This document shows, one piece after another, positions 35,349 to 44,264 of a DNA stretch of 64,000 nucleotides. The notes under the pieces were generated by a model. The model had not been told where the DNA came from and did no database searches. It worked only from the letters and a program-made list of their open reading frames with translations. The translations under genes were made by a program, and so were the position numbers. The stretch spans positions 7,921,001 through 7,985,000 of the forward strand of contig NZ_JAJOZB010000001.1 in the NCBI RefSeq assembly GCF_023701745.1, given 5' to 3'. This DNA is from Streptomyces sp. RKAG293 (GTDB lineage Bacteria > Actinomycetota > Actinomycetes > Streptomycetales > Streptomycetaceae). Position 1 is the first letter of the stretch; each line of letters starts with the position of its first letter.

Positions 35349-35410
35349 CGTCGCGACGCGGGCTGACGTCGCGACGCGCTGACGTTGCGACGCGCTGACG
35401 TTGCGACGCG
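35344..35410 (+). repeat. Four tandem copies of a 16-18-bp unit spanning the PadR stop codon
   Basis: The unit GCTGACGTCGCGACGC begins at 35344, 35362, 35378 and 35394, with C-to-T changes in the last two. The first copy includes the TGA stop, so further TGA triplets follow. Confidence 0.8.
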
Positions 35411-35469
35411 CCGATCCCGCCTCCGATGATCCACGTTGATGTCGCGAGGGAGCGGGGGTGCCCGACCCG

Positions 35470-35946
35470 CTACTCCTTCGGCCGGCCGGTCATCTGCGGG
35501 TTCAAGTGCCGGGCCAGTACGTCCAGGGCGTCGGTGACCTCCTGAACGCGGCGCGGGTCGTCGGCGCCGAGCATCGCGATGAGCGCGCTCTCGATCGTCG
35601 TGGCCCGGACCTGCTCCACCCGGGCCGAGATCTCGGGCGCCTGGCGGACGAGCAGGCGGCGGCGGTCGGCCGGGTCGGCCGAGGTGACCACCGAGCCCGC
35701 CTCCTTCAGTCGCGCCACGGCGTTGGAGACCTGGCTCTGCGGCAGGCCGGTGCGCGCGGCGATCTCGCCGATGGCGCTGTCCGGATGGGTGGCGATGTCG
35801 CTCGCCACGACGAGCACCGAGCGGACGCTGCCGGGGTGGGTGCCGCCGCCCGCCGGTTCCGGCATGGCCTCCTCGCCGATCTTCATCAGGGTGCGTCCCA
35901 GCAGGAACAGCTCGACTCCGTTCATGCGCCCAAGATACATCGCCAT
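35470..35946 (-). CDS. MarR family transcriptional regulator
   Basis: About 158 residues from ATG 35946 (AAGAAAG upstream); a later ATG at 35925 is also possible. Winged helix with DSAIGEIAARTGLPQSQVSN, AVARLKEAGSVVTSADPADRRR (the DxRxx wing arginines are present). Divergent from a drug-efflux MFS gene with a 42-base inverted-repeat region between them, the standard arrangement for a MarR repressor of an exporter. Confidence 0.9.
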   Translation of the reverse strand: MAMYLGRMNGVELFLLGRTLMKIGEEAMPEPAGGGTHPGSVRSVLVVASDIATHPDSAIGEIAARTGLPQSQVSNAVARLKEAGSVVTSADPADRRRLLVRQAPEISARVEQVRATTIESALIAMLGADDPRRVQEVTDALDVLARHLNPQMTGRPKE

Positions 35947-35951
35947 CGATA

Positions 35952-35993
35952 CATCTTTCTTGATGCATTGCTCTTGATGCATCGAAAAAGATG
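35952..35993 (+). promoter_or_regulatory. MarR-type operator region, imperfect 16-bp inverted repeat
   Basis: CATCTTTCTTGATGCA (35952-35967) and TGCATCGAAAAAGATG (35978-35993) match as inverted repeats at 14 of 16 positions. The motif TTGATGCAT also occurs twice as a direct repeat. It lies between divergent MarR and MFS genes and abuts the MarR start. Confidence 0.75.
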
Positions 35994-36055
35994 GAATATG
36001 GTCGGGGCAGGGCGCGGGGGACACCGGGCCGTGGACGGACGGAAGGCCTTCGATC

Positions 36056-37495
36056 ATGCGCAAGTGGCACGGGAACCCCTGGGCGGTCCTCCTGACGCTC
36101 TCCCTCGGTTTCTTCATGACACTGCTGGACCTGACGATCGTGAACATCGCCATCCCGGAGATGATCGACGGGCTCGGCGCCTCCCTCGACCTGACGCTCT
36201 GGGTGGTCAGCGGCTACGCCCTGGTCCTGGCGGTCCTCCTGATCACCGCAGGCCGGCTCGGCGACCTGCGGGGACCGCGCAATCTGTTCGCGGCGGGACT
36301 CGCGGTCTTCACCCTGGCCAGCATCGCCTGCGGGCTGGCGCCGAACGCCGGGGCGCTGATCGCGGCCCGAGCCGTCCAGGGGGTGGGCGCGGCCCTGCTG
36401 ATACCTCAGACGATGACCCTGATCGTCTCGGTCTTCCCCGCCGCACGGCGCGGTACCGCGATGGGGATCTGGGGCACCGTCGCCGGTCTGGCCACCCTGT
36501 CGGGACCGACGCTGGGCGGAGTCCTGGTCTCCACGGTCGGCTGGCGCTGGATCTTCCTGGTCAACGTGCCCATCGGGGTGGCCGCCCTCGCGCTGACCTT
36601 CCTCGTCGTGCCCGACATCCGCTCCGGGCGGGGTCATCGCTTCGACCTGACCGGTGTTCTGATCGCCACCGCGGCGCTGTTCTCGCTGGCGTTCGGCCTC
36701 CAGGAGGGCGAGCACTACCACTGGGCTACGGGCATCTGGGCGCTGCTGGCCGCCGGAGTCGCACTGACCGTGGCCTTTGTGCTGCACCAGCGCCGCCACC
36801 AGGACCGTGAGCCGCTGGTGCCGTTCGCTCTCTTCCGCGACCGCAACTTCACCGTGCTGACCGTGCTCGTCGGACTGGTGTCGATGGCGATGATCGGCCT
36901 GGTGCTGCCCTTCAACCTCTATCTGCAGTCGGTGCTGCACCTGAGCGCCGTCAAGGCGGGTCTGGTGCTGGCCCCCTCCTCGGTGGTGTCGATGGTGGTG
37001 GGACCGTTCGCGGGGCGGCTCTCGGACCGCATCGGCGGCAAATACCTGCTGATGGCGGGTCTGGTGATGTACGCGGCGGGGATGCTCTCGATCGTGCTCA
37101 TCGCCGGCCCCGCCAGCCCCTGGTACGCGTTCGTCCCGGCGACGATCGTCACGGGCCTCGGCGTCGGCTGCGTGATCGCCCCGATGTCCACCGAGGCGAT
37201 GCGCAATGTCGATCCCCGGCTCGCCGGAGCGGCTTCCGGCGTCAACAACACGATCCGTCAGATCGGCTCCGTCATCGGGGCGGCGACCGTCGGCGGCCTG
37301 CTCCAGAGCCGGCTCGCCGCGGAGCTCCACGCGGGCAGGACGTACGCCGACGCCTTCATCGCCACCCTGCACGTCACCGCGGTCCTGCCGATCACGGCGG
37401 TGCTGGCGGGCGCCCTCGCCTGCCTGCTGGTGCGGAACCACAGCAGGGCCGCTGTTCCGGCGCCCGTGGTGCCGGTCCCGGCGGTCGGCCGATGA
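36056..37495 (+). CDS. MFS drug efflux transporter (DHA2 family, about 14 membrane segments)
   Basis: 479 residues, hydrophobic throughout. Motifs: FFMTLLDLTIVNIAIPEM (TM1 motif D1), VVSGYALVLAVLLITAGRLGDLRGPR (motif A), ALIAARAVQGVGAALLIPQT, and the antiporter motif C in GTVAGLATLSGPTLGGVLV. Exports drugs using the proton gradient. It is divergent from a MarR gene sharing the operator region, so inducible by its substrate. Which compound is unknown; an endogenous product is possible. Confidence 0.93.
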   Translation: MRKWHGNPWAVLLTLSLGFFMTLLDLTIVNIAIPEMIDGLGASLDLTLWVVSGYALVLAVLLITAGRLGDLRGPRNLFAAGLAVFTLASIACGLAPNAGALIAARAVQGVGAALLIPQTMTLIVSVFPAARRGTAMGIWGTVAGLATLSGPTLGGVLVSTVGWRWIFLVNVPIGVAALALTFLVVPDIRSGRGHRFDLTGVLIATAALFSLAFGLQEGEHYHWATGIWALLAAGVALTVAFVLHQRRHQDREPLVPFALFRDRNFTVLTVLVGLVSMAMIGLVLPFNLYLQSVLHLSAVKAGLVLAPSSVVSMVVGPFAGRLSDRIGGKYLLMAGLVMYAAGMLSIVLIAGPASPWYAFVPATIVTGLGVGCVIAPMSTEAMRNVDPRLAGAASGVNNTIRQIGSVIGAATVGGLLQSRLAAELHAGRTYADAFIATLHVTAVLPITAVLAGALACLLVRNHSRAAVPAPVVPVPAVGR

Positions 37496-37542
37496 CCCGG
37501 GGCGGGGGCGAGGGCCTCAGGCAGGGAGCTCGGAGAGTGATC

Positions 37543-38937
37543 TCAGGCGGGGTGGATGTCGTCGAGCTTCCAGCTGTGGTCGAAGTACGGCTCCAGGGGG
37601 CCGTAGAGGCGGAAGTAGCAGAACCAGTGGCGGCCGGGGACGGTCTGCACCCAGTTGGATTCCCTGCCTGCCGGGGCCTCCGGTCCGAAGTGCAGGTCGA
37701 CCGATCCGTCCTCGTTGTACTCGAGCTCGGGGTCGCGCGATCCGCGGTCGCCGCGCTCCTGCGGGTTGTCGATCAGACAGCGGGTGTCGGCGGAGTAGAC
37801 CGTCGCGGACCAGAACAGCTTCGCGGGCGGGTCGGCGGGCACACGGAGGGTGTACCGGCGGGCGCCGTCGAGCCAGCGGCCGTCCATGTCGGTGTAGGTG
37901 CCCAGATAGGCCTGTCCGAGCCCGGGGGTCCGGCTCTTCATGGCCGCGGAGAAGCTGACCGCCTCGTAGAACCAGGCCGTCCGCTCCAGCAGCTGGTCGT
38001 AGCCGGCGGCGCGTTGATCGGAGCGGTCGAGCATGAGGACGAGGTCCCACTGCCGGTCGGGCCAGTAGCGGGAGCCGGGGAACCGCTTGGCGAACGCGTT
38101 CGCCTGCGCCATCAGCTCGCCGGCCGCCGCGGCCTCGGTGAGAATGCGCGTCATCCGCTCGTCCGGGGTGAAGAGCTTGTCCTGCTCGATGCCCAGCTGC
38201 CGGAGCATGGCGAGGAAGAAGCGGTCGCGTTCGTCGACGACCTCGGACTGGTAGATCTCGTGCAGCCGCTCCCAGTACTCCAGCCCCTTCGGCTGGACCC
38301 CGGACCACGTCCGGCCGGCCGGCGAGAGCACCTTGGTCGGCGGGGGCGCGTCGCGGTGCGCGTAGGGGTAGAGCCGTACGGCGTCCACCAGCCGCTGGGC
38401 CTGCGCCGCGTCGGTTCCCAGGGTGCGGAAGCCGAACATCACGTTCATGCCGGTCGCGGTGAGGACGTGGTAGCCGTCGGCATCGTCGGGCACGTCCTGG
38501 CCTGGCGGGACGATGAGATAGCGCCCGCCCTCGCCCTGGTCGGGGCCCATCTCACCCATCGCACCGATCTCGCGCTGCCAGAAGTCGGACACACCGCCCG
38601 CCGTGGGCCCGGCCGGCAGGTCCACCACGAGCGGTCCGGTGATGCCGAGGTCGATGAAGCCGAGGATGTAGGGAGTGGTGGCGTTGGCGGTGATCAGGCC
38701 CAGCCGGTCGCGATAGCTCTCGTAGTGCACCAGATCGCTGGGGCCCGCCCCGAACTCCTCGGTGTGCACCCGCTGCCACTGCGCGTACGAGACCAGGGGC
38801 AGCGCCCACAGATACGCCTGGGTGGCCATCTGGTGGTCGAGCTCGTCGAAGACGATGCCGAGGTCTTCGCGGCGCGGGAGCTCGCCGTCCATGACCACGG
38901 AGCCGAGCCGTCCTGGGTGGGCCGCAGGCGTGTCCAT
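37543..38937 (-). CDS. DUF1254/DUF1214 domain protein
   Basis: 464 residues from ATG 38937, no signal peptide. The DUF1254 part (about 30-170) has ATQAYLWALPLVSYAQWQ and TANATTPYILGFIDLGITGPLV. The DUF1214 part (about 320-450) has GRWLDGARRYTLRVPADPPA, FWSATVYSADTRCLIDN and ESNWVQTVPGRHWFCYFRLYGP. The family is widespread but without a settled biochemical role; some members are linked to degradation of xenobiotics. Convergent with the MFS gene. Confidence 0.9.
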   Translation of the reverse strand: MDTPAAHPGRLGSVVMDGELPRREDLGIVFDELDHQMATQAYLWALPLVSYAQWQRVHTEEFGAGPSDLVHYESYRDRLGLITANATTPYILGFIDLGITGPLVVDLPAGPTAGGVSDFWQREIGAMGEMGPDQGEGGRYLIVPPGQDVPDDADGYHVLTATGMNVMFGFRTLGTDAAQAQRLVDAVRLYPYAHRDAPPPTKVLSPAGRTWSGVQPKGLEYWERLHEIYQSEVVDERDRFFLAMLRQLGIEQDKLFTPDERMTRILTEAAAAGELMAQANAFAKRFPGSRYWPDRQWDLVLMLDRSDQRAAGYDQLLERTAWFYEAVSFSAAMKSRTPGLGQAYLGTYTDMDGRWLDGARRYTLRVPADPPAKLFWSATVYSADTRCLIDNPQERGDRGSRDPELEYNEDGSVDLHFGPEAPAGRESNWVQTVPGRHWFCYFRLYGPLEPYFDHSWKLDDIHPA

Positions 38938-39070
38938 GGACCGAGCGTAGGGGCGGAATCCGCAGGTCGCAGCCGGAGCCCGCACCCGCCCCGACCCGCC
39001 GGAACGGCCCCGGCCCCGGTCCCGCCCTCGCGTGGCGGTGACCGGACCGGGACCACGACCGGCGGTGCGG

Positions 39071-40342
39071 TCAGAAGCCCGTGGTCCGGGCCACGGTGGT
39101 CCGGAACGCGCCGGCGGGTGCTGCGGTGGTCGGGGATGCGGTGTCGTGGGCGGGAGAGGACGGGCAGAACTCCGCCACCACGGGAGAGACCGGGCTCTCG
39201 ACCCAGTCGGCGTTGATGTTGGAGGAGAGGCTGTGCCGGCCGTCGCGGGTGGTGGTGGCGGACGAGGAGGAACCGAAGATCCCGCCGTCATGGCCCCAGA
39301 CGGTCACCCCGCAGGGCAGCCGCACGGACATCATGGCCAGGCCGTACCGGAGGTCGGGGGTGTCCGGGCCGGTCGACACGGTGGTCAGCATCTCGTCGAG
39401 CTGCTGGGCCGGGAGCAGCCGCCCGCGCAGAAGAGCGCTGAAGAAGCGGTTCAGATCCGCGGTGGTGGAGATCATCTCGCCCGCCGAGCCGGCCAGCGAA
39501 GGGTTGAACTCGGTGACGTCGTAGAGCCGGTCGGGAGTCTGGGCGAAGAGCACCGAATAGGCGCGGCCGTGGCGGCCGGGAATCGTGGGCGAGGTGCCGG
39601 GCACGCTCGTCGAGCGCAGACCCAGCGGCCGCAGGATGCGCCGTTCGATCTCCTGGGCGTAGGAATGGCCGGTCACTTTCCGCACCACCATGCCGGCGAC
39701 TATGTAATTGGTGTTGGAGTAGCTCCAGGACGTGCCCGGTGCGAAATTCGGCGGATGGGAGAGGGCGATCGCGACGATCTGCTGCGGCCGGTACGTCTCG
39801 TAGCGGTGGTCGAGGAATCCCTGACCGCCCATCCGGGTCCGGATCGCCGGGTCTTCCGTGTAGTTGTAGAGCCCGCTGGTGTGGTTGAGCACCTGACGGA
39901 GCGTGATGTGCCGGCCGTCGTTGCCGTTCCCCTGGATCACGCCCGGCAGCAGCCGGTCCATCGTGTCGTCCAGGCTCAGCTTCTTCTCGGCCTCCAGTTG
40001 CAGCAGCACCGTCGCGACGAACGACTTGGTGATGCTGCCGATCCGGAACTCGTCACCGGGCCGGAACGGACGCCCTGACGCCAGATCCGCGGTGCCGGCC
40101 GCACCGAACCAGGTGTCACCGCCCACCTGCGCCTTGGCCTGTACACCGGGAGCGCCCGCGGTGACGGTTCCGTCGAGGGCGGCCTGGGTGGCGGCGTGCC
40201 CGGTAGGGACCCCCGGCGCCGAGTGCGGTGCGGGGGAGGGGGCGGTCGTGGCGGCGGTGGCGGGCCCGGCCAAGAGGGTCGCGCCCGCCGCGAGCGCGGC
40301 CGTCAGGCCCAGTACGCCCCGGCCGAAGTGGAGTTTCGACAT
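39071..40342 (-). CDS. Secreted serine hydrolase, beta-lactamase/D,D-peptidase (class C fold)
   Basis: 423 residues with a Sec signal peptide (cleaved near residue 30 after GPATA). Motif 1 is Ser103-x-x-Lys106 (SITK), motif 2 Tyr208-Ser-Asn210, and a C-terminal WGHDGGIFGSSSS replaces KTG. This is typical of D-alanyl-D-alanine carboxypeptidase-like or esterase members rather than AmpC lactamases. GAGAGGAA precedes ATG 40342. It may trim peptidoglycan or hydrolyse D-amino-acid peptides. The C-terminal 40 residues are Ala/Thr/Pro-rich and possibly wall-exposed. Confidence 0.9.
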   Translation of the reverse strand: MSKLHFGRGVLGLTAALAAGATLLAGPATAATTAPSPAPHSAPGVPTGHAATQAALDGTVTAGAPGVQAKAQVGGDTWFGAAGTADLASGRPFRPGDEFRIGSITKSFVATVLLQLEAEKKLSLDDTMDRLLPGVIQGNGNDGRHITLRQVLNHTSGLYNYTEDPAIRTRMGGQGFLDHRYETYRPQQIVAIALSHPPNFAPGTSWSYSNTNYIVAGMVVRKVTGHSYAQEIERRILRPLGLRSTSVPGTSPTIPGRHGRAYSVLFAQTPDRLYDVTEFNPSLAGSAGEMISTTADLNRFFSALLRGRLLPAQQLDEMLTTVSTGPDTPDLRYGLAMMSVRLPCGVTVWGHDGGIFGSSSSATTTRDGRHSLSSNINADWVESPVSPVVAEFCPSSPAHDTASPTTAAPAGAFRTTVARTTGF

Positions 40343-40461
40343 GGAGTTCCTCTCCATCGGTACGGAATCCCTTGCTGTGCGCGGCTTGTGTGCCGCGTGG
40401 GGCAGGACGCCGTCGATGGCTCCACTCGTTGACAGACCCCGAATGTCACCGGCAGGATTCG

Positions 40462-40475
40462 GCCAACCGGTTGGC
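40462..40475 (-). promoter_or_regulatory. Perfect palindrome GCCAACCGGTTGGC upstream of the serine hydrolase
   Basis: A 14-bp exact palindrome 120 bases upstream of the ATG. Operator-sized; the regulator is unknown. Confidence 0.5.
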
Positions 40476-40596
40476 GAGGACATTTCGGCGCGCGATCCGC
40501 GGGATTAATGCGTGCCTGCGCCGTGTCGTGTATCCGCAGCACGGGTTACGGGCCAGACGTCGAATTTTCTCTGGTGTCCTCGCTACCGTTGTTCCA

Positions 40597-40640
40597 CAGG
40601 CCCGGCAGGCCGCCACCCCCGTGCGAACCTGCCGGGCCTG
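40597..40640 (-). terminator. Hairpin terminator of the UBP zinc-finger gene
   Basis: CAGGCCCGGCAGG pairs perfectly (13 bp) with CCTGCCGGGCCTG across an 18-base loop, 64 bases past the stop of the gene at 40704. Confidence 0.7.
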
Positions 40641-40703
40641 CTGCTGTCTGCTGTCCCGCGGCTGTCCTGCGGCGCACCCCGCCTCAGCGCCGGATGCCGG
40701 GAA

Positions 40704-40964
40704 TCAGACCAGGTGCAGATCGACGAAGCACCAGCTCCAGCTCTCGCCCGGCTCGAAGCTCCGCATCACCGGATGCCCGGTCTCCTCGAAATGCCCCGTG
40801 GCATGCCGGTACGGCGACGAGTCGCAGCAGCCGACATGGCCACAGACGAGACATAGCCTGAGCTGCACCGGATGGCTGCCCACGGCCAGGCACTCCAGGC
40901 AGGTGTCGCTCAGCGGAGCCGGCTCGAGGCGCGGCAGGTCGGGAACATGCGGGCACTCGCTCAT
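40704..40964 (-). CDS. UBP-type zinc finger protein
   Basis: 86 residues. Cys/His arrangement CPHV...CLECLAVGSHPVQLRLCLVCGHVGCCDSS...HATGHFEETGHPVM matches the ubiquitin-hydrolase-type (BUZ) zinc finger that binds three zinc ions. The last residues SWSWCFVDLHLV form the terminal strand. Bacterial members occur alone; their ligand is unsettled. It is divergent from the sodium/proton antiporter gene with 68 bases between them, an association I have seen in Streptomyces and that may be functional. Confidence 0.9.
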   Translation of the reverse strand: MSECPHVPDLPRLEPAPLSDTCLECLAVGSHPVQLRLCLVCGHVGCCDSSPYRHATGHFEETGHPVMRSFEPGESWSWCFVDLHLV

Positions 40965-41032
40965 GATTGCCAGGTTAGAGCGAGTGACGAGCATTCGAAG
41001 AACGAGAACGAGATGGGAACGGGCCGAAGCTG

Positions 41033-42631
41033 ATGGATGCCATGCCACTGCTGATGTTGATCGCGTGCAGTGCGGTGATCGCGGCCGCGGCTCGCCGCAC
41101 GCCCGTGCCCGCGCCGCTGCTGCTGGTCGCCGCCGGGCTGCTCGCGTCGTATGTGCCGGGCATCCCCGACTACACCCTCGACCCGGAGATCGTGCTGCCG
41201 CTGCTGCTGCCGCCGCTCCTGCACACGGCCGCCCTCGACAGCTCCTACCTCGATCTGCGGGCCAACGCGCGGCCGGTCGCGCTGCTCTCCGTCGGCTATG
41301 TGCTGTTCGCGACGATCGCCGTCGGATACGTCGCCTACCTGGTGGTGCCCGACCTGCCGCTGACCGCCGCCCTGGTGCTGGGCGCCGTGATCGCCCCGCC
41401 CGACGCGGTCGCCGCCACCGCCATCGCGCGGCGCCTCAAGCTGCCCAACCGGATCACCACGATCCTGCAGGGCGAGTCACTGGTGAACGACGCGACCGCG
41501 ATCACCGCGTACAAGGTCGCCCTGGCCGCCGTCGTGGGAGAGGGAGCCACCTGGGGCGAGGGCATCAGGGAATTCGCCGTCGCCGCGGCGGGCGGTGTCG
41601 TCGTCGGCCTCATCCTCATGGTGCCGCTGCACTGGCTGCGCACCCATCTGAAGGAACCGCTGCTCCAGAACACCCTGTCGCTGCTCATCCCGTTCGTGGC
41701 CTACGCCGCGGCCGAGCGCGTCGGGGCGTCGGGCGTGCTCGCCGTCGTGGTCGTCGGGCTCTACCTGGGACACCGCTCCTGGCAGGTCGACTTCGCGACC
41801 AGGCTCCAGGAGGCGGCGGTGTGGAAGATGGTCGGCTTCATCCTGGAGTCGACGGTCTTCGCCCTCATCGGGCTGCAGTTGCGCGTGGTGCTCGGCGGGC
41901 TCGGCGAATACGGGGTGGGGGAGGCCATCTGGTACGCGTTCGCGGTCTTCATCGTCGTGGTGGCCGCCCGCTTCGCCTGGGTCTTCCCCGCGACCTTCCT
42001 GCCCCGCAAGCTCTCGTCCCGCATCCGGGAGCGCGAACCCGACACGAACTGGACCGGGCCCGTCATCGTCGGCTGGGCCGGGATGCGCGGCGTCGTCTCG
42101 CTCGCCATCGCGTTCTCGATCCCGCTGACGATGGACGACGGCGAGGCCTTCCCCGCCCGCAACCTGGTGCTCTTCCTGACGTTCACCACCGTGATCGCCA
42201 CCCTGGTCGTCCAGGGCCTCACCCTGCCACCGCTGATCCGCTGGCTGAAGATCCCGTCCCCCGACGTCCGCGCCGAGACGCTCGCCGAGGCACAGGCCCA
42301 GAGCGAGGCCTCGGCCGCCGCGGAACGTCTGCTCACCGAACTGCTCGCCGAGGGGCGGAACGACCTGCCGCAGCCGCTCGCCGACCGACTGCGCACCGTC
42401 ATGGACCGGCGGCGCAACGCCGTGTGGGAGCGGCTGGGCGCGGTCAACGAGGCCACCGGGGAGTCCGCGGACGGCACGTACCGGCGGCTCGCCCGACGGA
42501 TGATCGGGGCCGAACGTGAGGTGTTCGTGGAACTGCGCGACGCCCGGCGCATCGATGACGAGATGCTCCGGACGCTGCTGCGCCGACTGGACCTGGAAGA
42601 GGCCGCCGCCTACCGCGAGGAGACGGGCTGA
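41033..42631 (+). CDS. Na+/H+ antiporter, CPA1 family (NhaP/NHE-like)
   Basis: 532 residues, about 12 membrane segments in the first 410. Typical residues: VIAPPDAVAATAIARRLKLPNR (the ion-binding PPDA), ESLVNDATAITAYKVALA (ND pair of the transport site) and VGWAGMRGVVSLAIAFSIPL. The cytoplasmic C-terminal 120 residues are helical and charged. Roles in pH and sodium homeostasis. Start ATG at 41033; the neighbouring zinc-finger gene is divergent. Confidence 0.92.
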   Translation: MDAMPLLMLIACSAVIAAAARRTPVPAPLLLVAAGLLASYVPGIPDYTLDPEIVLPLLLPPLLHTAALDSSYLDLRANARPVALLSVGYVLFATIAVGYVAYLVVPDLPLTAALVLGAVIAPPDAVAATAIARRLKLPNRITTILQGESLVNDATAITAYKVALAAVVGEGATWGEGIREFAVAAAGGVVVGLILMVPLHWLRTHLKEPLLQNTLSLLIPFVAYAAAERVGASGVLAVVVVGLYLGHRSWQVDFATRLQEAAVWKMVGFILESTVFALIGLQLRVVLGGLGEYGVGEAIWYAFAVFIVVVAARFAWVFPATFLPRKLSSRIREREPDTNWTGPVIVGWAGMRGVVSLAIAFSIPLTMDDGEAFPARNLVLFLTFTTVIATLVVQGLTLPPLIRWLKIPSPDVRAETLAEAQAQSEASAAAERLLTELLAEGRNDLPQPLADRLRTVMDRRRNAVWERLGAVNEATGESADGTYRRLARRMIGAEREVFVELRDARRIDDEMLRTLLRRLDLEEAAAYREETG

Positions 42632-42679
42632 CGGCGGCCGGCCGCTGCTGCGGGTACTGCGCGGGTCAGCGCCGCGCGG

Positions 42680-42952
42680 TCAGCGGCGTGCGCGCGAGTC
42701 GCCGAAGAATATCCGGTAGAGGATCAGCAGGACCAGCGAGCCGCCGATGGCCGCACCCCACGTGGCCAGGTCGAAGAAATGGTCCCCGACGGGCTTGTCG
42801 AGGAGACGGGCGGAGAGCCAGCCACCGACGAACGCGCCCGCGATACCGATCAGCGTGGTGATGATGATGCCGCCGGGATCACGTCCGGGCAGCAGAACCT
42901 TGGCGATGACCCCGGCGATGAGTCCGAGGACGATCCAGGCGATAATGCCCAT
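42680..42952 (-). CDS. GlsB/YeaQ/YmgE family stress-response membrane protein
   Basis: 90 residues, three membrane segments: IIAWIVLGLIAGVIAKVLLPG, IIITTLIGIAGAFVGGWLSARL and ATWGAAIGGSLVLLILYRIF. The pattern GLIAGVIA...PGRDPGG...TTLIGIAGAFVGG is the Transgly_assoc family signature. Often induced by osmotic or envelope stress. Convergent with the antiporter gene. Confidence 0.92.
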   Translation of the reverse strand: MGIIAWIVLGLIAGVIAKVLLPGRDPGGIIITTLIGIAGAFVGGWLSARLLDKPVGDHFFDLATWGAAIGGSLVLLILYRIFFGDSRARR

Positions 42953-43116
42953 GGTGCGTGCCTTCCTTTCGACGTACCACTTCCGCGGGGCGAACCCGCG
43001 TTCCCTCCGCACCGAAAGGGACGCAGCCCAGGTGCGAGGGGTTCCCGGGTGCCACTTCGGACAACGGTCTTCCCTGATGCGTTCCGTCTGCCCCGATCGC
43101 GGGGCAACATGTTCGC

Positions 43117-43587
43117 GTGTTGATACGCAGACGGACTCCCGCCCCGCCACCGGCCCCCGACGACCCCGTACTGGCCTATGCCCTCACGGACTTGGACTGG
43201 TACGCGCGCACTCGCGACGGCGCTCGCAGATGGCACTGGACCACCGAACTGGGCGCGCTGTCGGCGGGCTCCGCCACGGTGGTCGCGGCCGGAATCCAGG
43301 CGCCCGCCGCCGTCACGGCGACCGTGGCGGGCATCGCCGTGTTCATCGGCGGGTTCCGCCAGGTCTTCAACCACACCGAGCGCTACGTGCTGGCCGCCGA
43401 GTCCTGGTCGCGGCTGCGCCCGGCCGTCGAGCGGTACCGGCTGCTGCCGGAGGACGAACGGGACGCCGACGCCCGCCGGGTGCTGGTGGAGGCGATCGAG
43501 GCGGTCTCGGCCGCGGAGATCCAGAGCTGGGCCGTCCACCGGCGCGGAGCGCGGTCGGGATCGGACGCCGGCCCGGGCATCGTGTGA
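43117..43587 (+). CDS. SLATT/DUF4231-type two-helix membrane protein
   Basis: 156 residues from GTG 43117 (a TTG immediately follows). LTDLDWYARTRDGARRWHWT, then two membrane segments about residues 45-85 (GALSAGSATVVAAGIQA; VTATVAGIAVFIGGFRQVF), HTERYVLAAESWSRLRPAVERY, and a helical C-terminus. This is the architecture of SLATT proteins, which are predicted pore-forming effectors in nucleotide-signal or defence systems. No nucleotide synthase is adjacent, so a stand-alone housekeeping role is as likely. Confidence 0.75.
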   Translation: MLIRRRTPAPPPAPDDPVLAYALTDLDWYARTRDGARRWHWTTELGALSAGSATVVAAGIQAPAAVTATVAGIAVFIGGFRQVFNHTERYVLAAESWSRLRPAVERYRLLPEDERDADARRVLVEAIEAVSAAEIQSWAVHRRGARSGSDAGPGIV

Positions 43588-43686
43588 GGCCCGGCGGCAT
43601 CATCCCGGCCCGCCGGAAGGGTGGTTGACGTGCGCGGTAGCCCTTGAACGCCACGGGAACGGCCCTCGCGGGACAGCTCGGAGCCG

Positions 43687-44264
43687 GTGTTGGAGCCGGC
43701 CCCGGCCGATGGGGGCGCAGTGGCGGAGGAAGCCGGCGAAAGCCGTGCGGGGGAGCGGGATCCGGCCGCGTTGGCCCGGCTGGTGGCGGGTGCGCAGCGC
43801 GGCGACCGGCTGGCGATGGACGAACTGCTCACCGTCCTCACCCGTACGTCGGCCGCATCTGCGGCCCGGTGGCCCTGGAGGACGGGGACGACGCGGCCCA
43901 GGAGACGCTGATCGCGGTCTTCCGCCACATCCGGAAGTTGAAGGAGCCCGCGGCGTTCTTCGGCTGAGTGCGGGTGATCGCCGTCCGCGAGGCCGTGCGC
44001 CTCGCGAAGCAGCGGCAGCGAACGGTCCCGGCGGAGCTGTCAGAACTGCCCGCGCCGGGCGATCCGGAACTCGCTCAGGACATCGGCGACGTGCTGCGGA
44101 GACTGTCGCCCGAGCACCGCGCCGTTCTGATGCTGCGGCATGTCGAAGGGCTGGATGAACAGGAAGTGGCGCGGGTGCTCGCGGTCCCGCTGGGAACCGT
44201 CAGATCCCGGCTGTTCCGGGCCAGGAGGTCATTCCGCGGCGCCTGGGGCGGCGCCGGGAAGTGA
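43687..44264 (+). pseudogene. Decayed ECF-type RNA polymerase sigma factor
   Basis: The N-terminal sigma region 2 begins PAALARLVAGAQRGDRLAMD and ELLTVLT; the continuation PYVGRICGPVALEDGDDAAQETLIAVFRHI is in a different frame. A one-base loss in the C-run near 43838-43842 would explain this. A TGA (43965-43967) then interrupts the second frame, after AAFFG, at a position where a Trp codon fits; sigma region 4 resumes at once (VRVIAVREAVRLA ... LSPEHRAVLMLRHVEGLDEQEVARVLAVPLGTVRSRLFRARR). Both halves are otherwise well preserved, so decay is recent or one lesion is a sequencing error. The 3' end overlaps the convergent SRPBCC gene by 36 bases. Confidence 0.8.

Noticed and set aside
35344..35410. 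CRISPR-like or attachment-site repeat after the PadR gene
   Set aside because: Repeats are contiguous without spacers, diverge from each other and have no cas, integrase or tRNA gene nearby.
43117..43587. SLATT protein as the effector of a defence system
   Set aside because: No nucleotidyltransferase, sensor or other defence gene is adjacent, so only the fold-level call is kept.
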